Assembly (NCBI GenBank): GCA_030666885.1
Contig: DAOUWY010000103.1
Location: 1-6,789 of the forward strand
Length of the DNA: 6,789 bases
Source of the DNA: Methanosarcinales archaeon
GTDB taxonomy: Archaea; Halobacteriota; Methanosarcinia; Methanosarcinales; Methanocomedenaceae
Direction of reading: 5' to 3'
Shown here piece after piece: positions 1 to 4,911 of this stretch (its first letter is position 1; each line of letters opens with the position of its first letter). The notes under the pieces are model-generated. The model was given only the letters and a program-made list of their open reading frames with translations, was not told where the DNA came from and ran no database searches. Both the position numbers and the translations under genes were made by a program.

Positions 1-664
1 CATACGTCCTTTTATTTTCGGTACAGGTAATTTCGTTGGAGTCCACCCATCCTCTACATACCGGTTCATGATAATCCTCTCCCCCGTAGGTGCATACTAC
101 AAAGAAGGGTTCAATCCGGTCAGCCTGTTTGTGCCCGAGGAATATGTAAGGGCAGTCAAAGGCGGAGTTGGGGATGTAAAGACCGCAGGCAACTATGCAG
201 CCAGCCTCCTCCCTGCCGAGATCGCACAGGAGAAAGGATTCACACAGGTCCTGTGGCTCGATGGTGAGCACCATAAATATATCGACGAAGTGGGTACCAT
301 GAACATCTTCTTTGTTATAGATGATGAAGTGATAACACCACCACTGGAAGGTTCAATCCTGCCCGGCGTTACCCGTGATACTGCATTGTACCTGACAAAA
401 TCGTGGGGCATGAATGTCAATGAGCGGCGCATCTCAATCGATGAACTCATCCAGTCCTCGAAAGAAGGACGGTTACAGGAAGTATTCGGTACCGGTACCG
501 CAGCCGTTATCTCACCGGTTGATGAGATCCAGTACAGGGAAACAAATATCCGTATCAGTCACGGCCAGATCGGACCAATAGCAAGGAGACTGTTCGACGA
601 GATCACGGCCATCCATTACGGAGAGATACCTGATACCCACAGCTGGATGTACAATATACCCTGA
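1..664 (+). CDS. ilvE: Branched-chain amino acid aminotransferase, 3' part (5' end outside window)
   Basis: PLP-dependent enzyme of the cytoplasm that catalyses the last, reversible step of leucine, isoleucine and valine synthesis by moving an amino group from glutamate to the 2-oxo acid. The reading frame is open from base 2, well before the first internal ATG at 68, and the 22 residues ahead of that Met (IRPFIFGTGNFVGVHPSSTY...) match the family, so the gene is cut by the window edge and does not start at 68. Visible motifs are IRPFIFG, SPVGAYY, GGVGDVKTAGNYAASLLP with the PLP-binding lysine (codon 179-181), VLWLDGEHHKYIDEVGTMN, LPGVTRD and FGTGTAAVISPV. About 220 residues are present; the family is usually 300-360 residues, so roughly 130 are missing. 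The layout resembles the mitochondrial/type-2 BCAT (VLWL-GE-EVGTMN) rather than the E. coli IlvE type. No frameshift or stop is seen in the visible part. Confidence 0.95.
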   Translation, partial: IRPFIFGTGNFVGVHPSSTYRFMIILSPVGAYYKEGFNPVSLFVPEEYVRAVKGGVGDVKTAGNYAASLLPAEIAQEKGFTQVLWLDGEHHKYIDEVGTMNIFFVIDDEVITPPLEGSILPGVTRDTALYLTKSWGMNVNERRISIDELIQSSKEGRLQEVFGTGTAAVISPVDEIQYRETNIRISHGQIGPIARRLFDEITAIHYGEIPDTHSWMYNIP

Positions 665-685
665 CCAAGCCTCCCAATCCTCACA

Positions 686-694
686 TTTATTTAT
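686..694 (+). promoter_or_regulatory. Candidate archaeal TATA box for hisH'/helicase
   Basis: TTTATTTAT is centred about 27 bp before the ATG at 717, the spacing expected for TBP-directed initiation giving a leaderless or nearly leaderless hisH transcript. It lies in the short gap after ilvE. As intact hisH is gone, this promoter would now transcribe the helicase gene. The call rests on sequence and spacing only. Confidence 0.5.
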
Positions 695-716
695 CCTCAA
701 ATCCTTCTGGTACCAC

Positions 717-821
717 ATGAGAGACATCGTGATCATCGACTACGGCTTAGGCAACCTGTGGAGCGTTAATAGTGGGGACTTGAGGTTGAAAATGCTTGAA
801 AATTATGTGGAGATGTGTTAA
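717..821 (+). pseudogene. hisH: Truncated hisH 5' end (imidazole glycerol phosphate synthase glutaminase subunit)
   Basis: The ORF encodes 34 residues beginning MRDIVIIDYGLGNLWSV, an unmistakable HisH N-terminus (family pattern: IVIIDYGxGNLxSV). Intact HisH is about 200 residues, pairs with HisF and supplies ammonia from glutamine for histidine synthesis. Similarity ends near codon 17 (around base 767); the rest (NSGDLRLKMLENYVEMC) is not HisH-like, and the catalytic Cys, His and Glu are absent, so it cannot be an active glutaminase. The usual Arg in NLRSV is Trp here (TGG, one step from CGG), consistent with relaxed selection. The frame ends at TAA 819-821, three bases before the helicase TTG and in the same frame. 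I infer a deletion or rearrangement that joined the start of hisH to DNA upstream of the helicase gene. It could still act as a short upstream ORF. Confidence 0.8.
809..812 (+). promoter_or_regulatory. Possible ribosome binding site for the helicase TTG start
   Basis: GGAG lies inside the hisH' frame with 12 bases before the TTG at 825, longer than the usual 5-9. It supports initiation at TTG only weakly; reinitiation after the hisH' stop three bases upstream is an alternative way for ribosomes to reach the TTG. Confidence 0.35.
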
Positions 822-824
822 GCT

Positions 825-3275
825 TTGGATAAGGATATCGACCGCTGGTTCCCCTATCCCGAATACAGGCCCCATCAGCGTGAAATGCTGGAAACAGCGA
901 CTGAAATAGTACGCACCGGAGCTCACAGTGTATTTATGGTGGATGCACCCACCGGCAGCGGGAAGACCAGTGTTTTGTCGGCTCTGCTTGCTGCCAGGAA
1001 TGACAAACAAATAGTGGTAGTACTGCGCACTGTAAGCCAGGTCTCTATCTACCTTGACGAGATTAAGAAAATAAGGCAAAACACCAACAAGCGACCAAGA
1101 GTTGCATATCTGGTAGGCAAGGCAAAGACCTGCCGGTTGAGGGATGAGATGGACAGCGTCTACCTGGGCTGCGATTTATTAAAGATCAGGACCAGGCAAC
1201 TGCTGGAATCAAGGATGAAGGAATATATGTATCTGGCAGGAAGGTCGCAGGATACGGTCTATGACCCTTCAAAGGATGATTCGCTGCTTGAATTGATAAT
1301 GGATGAAAGGGAAGAAGGGCGTTCCTGCTGTCCATATTATTTGCTGTCCAGGGAGGCTTATTTAATTGATGGGGAAATTAAGTTTCGCAGTTCAAGGAAA
1401 GCCCAGGAAATTGGCCGGGCCATAGGGGACAATATTATTTACCTGGACGAACTGGACGAACATTGTGGCGATATCTGTCCCTATGAAGCTATGGCAATAT
1501 CGGCAGAAGGTGCCGATGTGGTTATCCTGAACTACAACCATGTGTTCGATGATACCTACAGGGATGCCATGTACAGCTGGCTGGGACTGGAACCTGAAAA
1601 GACCATTCTGCTAATAGATGAGGCCCATAACCTGGGGGATACTGTACGGGCCGTGAACAGTGATGTCCTGCCCCAGTTCTCTGTTAAAAAAGCCATAAAA
1701 GAAGTGGAATCCTCAAGGATGAAGGCAAGGAAGGCGGGCCTGAACCAGAGCCTGGCCGTGGCAGAGCAGATACTGCCCAGGATAATGAAGTTCATGGAAA
1801 AGATGAACGATAAAGGCACATCATCAGAGGAATGGTTCGACCCGCACATGTTCTCGGATTTCGTGTTTGGTGAAAGCCTGGTACGTGAGGATGAGAGGAT
1901 GGTGGCTGAATTGATGAACCTGGGTGATGTGATAGCAAAGCAAAAGGAGAAAGGATCCGAATACTCTGAGATACACCTGCAAAAGGTAGGTGATTTCCTG
2001 TTCATGCTGAACTTCGCAAAGAACGATGAGGCGTACGTGCCCCTGAAATACACTGATAAACGCCAGGTGGGCGGTAATACATACACGTCAACTACGCTGG
2101 AGATACGCAACCTTGACCCCAGCCTGCAGATAGAGAGCGTGGTGGGTCAGCACCATGCTACTGTAATGATCTCGGGGACATTTTCGCCGCCTGAAGCGTA
2201 TGAACTGTACTATTTTGCTAAAAATGGCAGGGCAACCATACTGACACTCCCAAACCAGTTCCCTCCTGAGAACAGGCTGGTACTGGCAGCTGGCAGGGCC
2301 ACCACACAGAGTTCGCTAAGGGATGACCTGGATAATGTGACAGAGATTCAGCAGCATCTGGAAGCATTCATCATAAAGGTACCCGGCAATGTTGTGGTCT
2401 ACTTCACTTCATATAATCTACTGAACCAGTACATGGATGTCTGCATCACGATTGCAAAGGCAGCAGGCAAACAGGTCTACCTTGAACCCAGGGACTCGAA
2501 GGAGGTATCATCAGTGCTGGCCAGATTCTTCCAGGCCGGGCTTAAGAGTGCTACAAAACCAGGGGTACTGCTTGCGGTGGCAGGCGGCAAGATGAGTGAG
2601 GGGATCGACTACCGGGGTGAAGCTTTAAAAGGTGCCATGGTGGTGGGACTGCCGCTGACTGCATATACCGAGATACAGAAGACTGTGAATGAGTATTACA
2701 AAGGTAAGTACGGGAAAAAACAGGGGATGTTCATAGCTTATACCCTGCCTGCCATGAACCGGGCACTGCAGGCATTGGGAAGGGTACACCGTGCAGCAGA
2801 TGAAGATGGAGTGCTGGTGCTGTGTGATTCCAGGTTTGCGATCAAGGGCGGGATGGGGGTGAGTGAGTATCTGCCGGATTGGATGGACAGGGAAATGAAG
2901 GTATGTTCAGGCAGGGAAAGTGCGCAACTGATCACGGAATGGGTGAAACATCATAAACCTGCTGATGTTCCAGTGGAAACGGAGGGGTTGTTGATTTCGG
3001 AAACTGAGAACAATGAGGTGATGGAATCCGTTTTACAGATTAGTAGAATTGAAAAGACAAGGCTTTTGAATATCCTTGCTAAGATTGCCAGGTCAAAGGA
3101 GAGATTTTATCTCGGCAATATTAATAATCAACTCAAAAAGGAGGACAGGCTGGATTCAATGCAGTTGAAGGAAATGTTTACGGATGAGGATTTTGATCGT
3201 CTGGGACTGGAAGCCTGTTATGTGCCTTCCATAGGTGAGGTGGAATTAAAGCGTATCCGAAAGAACGATAAGTAG
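825..3275 (+). CDS. XPD/Rad3 (DinG)-family superfamily 2 DNA helicase, putative Fe-S type
   Basis: ATP-dependent DNA helicase of the XPD/Rad3/DinG family (SF2, typically 5'-to-3'), probably acting in repair or on unusual DNA structures; the exact role is not readable. Motifs in order: Q-like FPYPEYRPHQREML (9-22), Walker A APTGSGKT (41-48), Walker B DEAH (265-268), SGTFSP (450-455), VVVYFTSYNLL (523-533), motif V GGKMSEGIDYRG (587-598) and motif VI QALGRVHR (649-656). Between Walker A and DEAH are cysteines 103, 116, 168, 169, 214 and 218; four of them probably hold the 4Fe-4S cluster typical of XPD. The tail beyond ~705 is about 110 residues, charged, with no recognised motif. The TTG start is chosen because the conserved FPYPEYRP block begins 8 residues later and the first internal Met (residue 21) lies inside it; an in-frame stop sits 3 bp upstream. 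GGAG at 809-812 is a possible, rather distant ribosome binding site. No frameshift is seen. Confidence 0.93.
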   Translation: MDKDIDRWFPYPEYRPHQREMLETATEIVRTGAHSVFMVDAPTGSGKTSVLSALLAARNDKQIVVVLRTVSQVSIYLDEIKKIRQNTNKRPRVAYLVGKAKTCRLRDEMDSVYLGCDLLKIRTRQLLESRMKEYMYLAGRSQDTVYDPSKDDSLLELIMDEREEGRSCCPYYLLSREAYLIDGEIKFRSSRKAQEIGRAIGDNIIYLDELDEHCGDICPYEAMAISAEGADVVILNYNHVFDDTYRDAMYSWLGLEPEKTILLIDEAHNLGDTVRAVNSDVLPQFSVKKAIKEVESSRMKARKAGLNQSLAVAEQILPRIMKFMEKMNDKGTSSEEWFDPHMFSDFVFGESLVREDERMVAELMNLGDVIAKQKEKGSEYSEIHLQKVGDFLFMLNFAKNDEAYVPLKYTDKRQVGGNTYTSTTLEIRNLDPSLQIESVVGQHHATVMISGTFSPPEAYELYYFAKNGRATILTLPNQFPPENRLVLAAGRATTQSSLRDDLDNVTEIQQHLEAFIIKVPGNVVVYFTSYNLLNQYMDVCITIAKAAGKQVYLEPRDSKEVSSVLARFFQAGLKSATKPGVLLAVAGGKMSEGIDYRGEALKGAMVVGLPLTAYTEIQKTVNEYYKGKYGKKQGMFIAYTLPAMNRALQALGRVHRAADEDGVLVLCDSRFAIKGGMGVSEYLPDWMDREMKVCSGRESAQLITEWVKHHKPADVPVETEGLLISETENNEVMESVLQISRIEKTRLLNILAKIARSKERFYLGNINNQLKKEDRLDSMQLKEMFTDEDFDRLGLEACYVPSIGEVELKRIRKNDK

Positions 3276-3290
3276 ATAATGGATACGGCA

Positions 3291-3298
3291 GATATTAG
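3291..3298 (+). promoter_or_regulatory. Weak candidate TATA box for tRNA-Thr
   Basis: GATATTAG is centred about 27 bp before the first base of the tRNA, the position expected for an archaeal box A. The match to a TATA consensus is modest, and the tRNA could instead be co-transcribed with the helicase gene, which ends 46 bp upstream. Confidence 0.25.
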
Positions 3299-3321
3299 CG
3301 TGAATTGATTAGTAACTTTTT

Positions 3322-3395
3322 GCCGTCGTGGCTTAGCTTGGCAGAGCGACTGATTCGTAATCAGTAGGTCGTGGGTTCAATTCCCACCGGCGGCT
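3322..3395 (+). tRNA. tRNA-Thr (anticodon CGT)
   Basis: The 74-base sequence folds into a full cloverleaf. The acceptor stem GCCGUCG/CGGCGGC has 7 pairs including one G-U. The D stem is GCUU/GAGC with GG in the loop. The anticodon stem ACUGA/UCAGU closes loop UUCGUAA, giving anticodon CGU (3356-3358), which reads codon ACG. The variable loop is AGGUC, and the T stem GUGGG/CCCAC closes loop UUCAAUU. The discriminator is U (3395), as is usual for archaeal threonine tRNAs, and CCA is not encoded (CAT follows), so it is added after transcription. No intron is present. A T-rich stretch (3397-3405) just after the gene may end the transcript. Confidence 0.97.
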
Positions 3396-3462
3396 CATTT
3401 CTTTTACTCAAACGTCGCAATACTTTCACTCCACTCTTTCTTAACTTATATTATTGTAGGGC

Positions 3463-3494
3463 ATTATTCACAAAATAGTTGTGCATAATTTTTT
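3463..3494 (+). terminator. Hairpin followed by T-tract, possible terminator
   Basis: ATTATTCACAA (3463-3473) and TTGTGCATAAT (3479-3489) form an 11-bp inverted repeat with one mismatch and a 5-base loop, running directly into a T-run (3489-3494) and more T's. On the + strand this has the shape of an intrinsic terminator, about 70 bp after the tRNA. The stem is AT-rich, and archaeal termination depends mainly on T-tracts, so the hairpin may not be needed. It may instead be the end of a lost mobile element. Confidence 0.4.
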
Positions 3495-3521
3495 ATTTTC
3501 CATGTTATAATATTATTGGAC

Positions 3522-3569
3522 TGTCGGAAAAATACCTAAAGATATTGTCGGAAAAGTACCTGAAAAGCG
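3522..3569 (+). repeat. Two tandem 24-bp units of a TGTCGGAAAA repeat
   Basis: Unit 1 begins TGTCGGAAAAATACCTAAA (3522-3540) and unit 2 begins TGTCGGAAAAGTACCTGAA (3546-3564). They agree at 17 of the first 19 positions and then diverge. The same motif recurs inverted at 3661-3679 and near 6696-6712. Confidence 0.7.
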
Positions 3570-3660
3570 CCTGAATTGAAACTTTCAGAAATATTGTTAA
3601 AACTAAATCACTATGCTGCGCCCGGTCAAGTTTAGACAGTAAAGCTGAAATATTCGAAAA

Positions 3661-3679
3661 TTAGGCTTTTTCGACAATC
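3661..3679 (-). repeat. Inverted copy of the TGTCGGAAAA repeat
   Basis: Read on the + strand this is TTAGGCTTTTTCGACAATC. Its reverse complement resembles the units at 3522 and 3546, and it is even closer to the copy upstream of argS (TAGGCTGTCCGACAATC at 6696-6712). Confidence 0.55.
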
Positions 3680-3705
3680 TCAATATAGGAAGAACTTGTA
3701 TACAT

Positions 3706-3720
3706 CGCAACTCTGTTGCG
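3706..3720. other. Small perfect hairpin
   Basis: CGCAAC and GTTGCG form a perfect 6-bp stem around a 3-base loop (TCT), extendable by one U-G pair. No T-run follows, so it is not an obvious terminator. Its role is unknown; it may be part of a decayed element. Confidence 0.4.
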
Positions 3721-3747
3721 GTTGGGTGTGCTATCACAACGTTTGAC

Positions 3748-3867
3748 TTAGTGAAAAAATTGACTTGTCAACGATGGAGTATTATCAGACCGCCCCACCA
3801 ACTGCTCGCCTGTAATCCCCTCCACCAGTACCAGACCACAGCCTCCGCTCTCAAAAGCAAAACTCAT
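3748..3867 (-). CDS. Unrecognised 39-residue ORF, possible 5' gene remnant
   Basis: The ORF runs from ATG at 3867 to TAA at 3748. The peptide starts MSFAFESGGCGLVLVEG and continues ITGEQLVGRSDNTPSL; I do not recognise it. The first ~30 codons are G+C-rich compared with the surrounding DNA and look protein-like (a small hydrophobic stretch GLVLVEG), while the last few (SQFFH) fall into AT-rich DNA, as if a longer gene had been cut. On its own strand an AT-rich TATA-like tract (3883-3898) lies 20-30 bp upstream of the ATG, right after the purQ stop. No cysteine pair, signal peptide or clear domain is seen. It may be a chance ORF. Confidence 0.3.
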   Translation of the reverse strand: MSFAFESGGCGLVLVEGITGEQLVGRSDNTPSLTSQFFH

Positions 3868-3882
3868 GTGAAATATTATATG

Positions 3883-3898
3883 TAAATATAAAAATTTA
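3883..3898 (-). promoter_or_regulatory. TATA-like / T-rich tract after purQ
   Basis: On the - strand the tract contains AAATTTTTATATTTA, starting 5 bases after the purQ TAG (3904-3906). It could be a T-rich termination region for the purine operon, a TATA box about 26 bp before the ATG at 3867, or both. Confidence 0.35.
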
Positions 3899-3903
3899 TT
3901 TAA

Positions 3904-4596
3904 CTAAAATGATGAAATATATTCCACCATTGAATCGAATATCTTCTTACCGTCCTTAGAACCGAGAATATTTTCAGATGCCCGTTCAGGATGAGGCATC
4001 ATCCCAAGTATGTTACCCTGCCCATTAAGGATTCCCGCAATGTTCTCAATGGACCCGTTGGGGTTTACCTCACTGGTAGCATTACCCTGCTCATCCACAT
4101 ACCGGAATGCTACACGGTCCTGTGAGTTAAGTTCGGATATAGTATGCTCTTTGGCAAAATAATTGCCTTCCATGTGTGCAATGGGTATCCTGATGATCTG
4201 GCCTTTTTTAAAAGAATTTGTGAACGGGGATGTATTATTATCCACCCTCAGGTTGACCCGGTCGCACCTGAACTTTGGGTAGCGATTGGTCATAAGTGCA
4301 CCAGGCAATAGTCCGGATTCCACCAGTATCTGGAACCCGTTACATATACCCACTACAGGCAGTCCCTTATCCGCCATCTTCCTTACCGAATTCATTATGG
4401 GTGCCCTGGCAGCTATTGCGCCTGCCCGCAGGTAATCGCCGTACGAGAATCCCCCTGGTACTACCACGCCATCATATCCTTCCAGTTCATCCTTGTACCA
4501 TACAAGGTCGGCATCTACACCCACAACCTCTGTTAGCACATACTGCACATCATAGTCACAGTTACTGCCGCCGAACTGGAGTACAGCTATCTTCAT
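3904..4596 (-). CDS. purQ: Phosphoribosylformylglycinamidine synthase, glutaminase subunit PurQ
   Basis: Class I glutamine amidotransferase subunit of FGAM synthase. It hydrolyses glutamine and passes ammonia to PurL, which with ATP converts FGAR to FGAM in the fourth step of de novo purine synthesis (cytoplasm). The 230 residues show the full family pattern: N-terminal IAVLQFGGSNCDYDV, the oxyanion region VVVPGGFSYGDYLRAGAIAA (45-64), the nucleophile elbow GICNGFQILVESGLLPGAL with Cys85, IPIAHMEGNYFA, and the C-terminal MMPHPERASE with His202 and Glu204 completing the triad. Length is normal for the separate-subunit form found in archaea and Gram-positive bacteria. Its ATG overlaps the purS stop by 4 bp (ATGA), so translation is probably coupled to purS. 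It ends with TAG. PurL, the third subunit, is not in the window. Confidence 0.97.
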   Translation of the reverse strand: MKIAVLQFGGSNCDYDVQYVLTEVVGVDADLVWYKDELEGYDGVVVPGGFSYGDYLRAGAIAARAPIMNSVRKMADKGLPVVGICNGFQILVESGLLPGALMTNRYPKFRCDRVNLRVDNNTSPFTNSFKKGQIIRIPIAHMEGNYFAKEHTISELNSQDRVAFRYVDEQGNATSEVNPNGSIENIAGILNGQGNILGMMPHPERASENILGSKDGKKIFDSMVEYISSF

Positions 4597-4844
4597 CCTG
4601 ATTCCTCTATTTCTATGTCAAAATTATGTATCACAGGATTTGCCAGCAGCCGCCTGCACATCTCATCCACCAGGGATTCTGCCACATCCCTGGAAGGTGC
4701 ATCAAGTTCAAGAACGAACCGTTTTTGCATTTCCAGTGAATCAGTTGGAAATCCCAGGTGTTCGAGTGCCTTTTTGATAGTAGTGGCTTCGGGATCAAGC
4801 ATCCCGCTTTTTAGCCCGATGGTAACTTCGGCATGGTATTGCAT
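4593..4844 (-). CDS. purS: Phosphoribosylformylglycinamidine synthase, subunit PurS
   Basis: The small structural subunit that bridges PurQ and PurL in the three-part FGAM synthase complex and is thought to support ammonia channelling. The 83 residues are the normal length and show the family features: a first strand YHAEVTIGLKSGMLDPEATTIKKALEHLGF, then the SLEMQKRFVLELDA strand, and a helix (SRDVAESLVDEMCRRLLANPVIHNFDIEIEE) with the typical LLANPVIxxF ending. The ATG at 4844 is supported by a GAGGT ribosome binding site at 4852-4856 with seven bases between. The gene lies 67 bp after the argS stop on the same strand and overlaps purQ by 4 bp, so purS-purQ is a translationally coupled pair. 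Whether it shares the argS transcript or has its own promoter is open: a TAATTATC stretch (4888-4895, - strand) is a weak TATA candidate. Confidence 0.95.
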   Translation of the reverse strand: MQYHAEVTIGLKSGMLDPEATTIKKALEHLGFPTDSLEMQKRFVLELDAPSRDVAESLVDEMCRRLLANPVIHNFDIEIEESG

Positions 4845-4850
4845 TTTGTA

Positions 4851-4856
4851 GACCTC
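4851..4856 (-). promoter_or_regulatory. Ribosome binding site of purS
   Basis: GAGGTC on the - strand ends six bases before the purS ATG (4842-4844). It matches the anti-Shine-Dalgarno sequence (CCUCC) and fixes the purS start. Confidence 0.65.
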
Positions 4857-4911
4857 AATATCTGATCAACTGTGATTGGAGCAGAATGATAATTACTTTT
4901 TCGGTATTTCT

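Larger units (their letters stand above)
3512..3690. mobile_element. Possible small relic element bounded by imperfect inverted repeats
   Basis: The left end (from about 3519) carries TGTCGGAAAAATACCTAA. The reverse complement of 3661-3679 is GATTGTCGAAAAAGCCTAA, matching it at most positions with one gap, and the flanks (ATTATTG on the left, ATATTGA on the reversed right) extend the likeness. The enclosed ~160 bp has no ORF. This is the shape of a MITE or of ends left after internal deletion. I could not find a clear target-site duplication, and no IS family can be named. Confidence 0.35.
3396..3903. other. Non-coding, AT-rich intergenic region with repeats and hairpins
   Basis: About 500 bp lies between the + strand tRNA and the 3' end of - strand purQ. 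I find no gene that I recognise on either strand. It holds a hairpin with a T-tract (3463-3494), a tandem repeat (3522-3569) that also recurs inverted at 3661-3679, a small hairpin (3706-3720), and an unrecognised 39-codon - strand ORF (3748-3867). No repeat of the tRNA 3' end, which would mark an integration site, is visible here. Confidence 0.7.

Noticed and set aside
68..664. ilvE starting at the ATG at 68
   Set aside because: The frame is open and family-like back to base 2, so this Met is internal.
747..1079. - strand ORF of 110 codons across the hisH'/helicase junction
   Set aside because: It is antisense to the helicase Walker A region and has no family resemblance; the + strand reading explains this DNA.
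1556..2110. - strand ORF of 184 codons
   Set aside because: It is antisense to the helicase core, with Ser- and Phe-rich composition typical of a shadow frame and no motif.
3522..3569. CRISPR array
   Set aside because: There are only two adjacent imperfect units with a 24-bp period, no spacers of regular length and no cas gene.
3600..3645. GTCAAGTTTAGACA stretch as an IS end
   Set aside because: It looks vaguely like a transposon terminus, but no matching partner was found nearby and no transposase remnant could be read.
3396..3903. Integration (att) site formed by a repeat of the tRNA-Thr 3' end
   Set aside because: No second copy of the tRNA 3' segment was found in the window.
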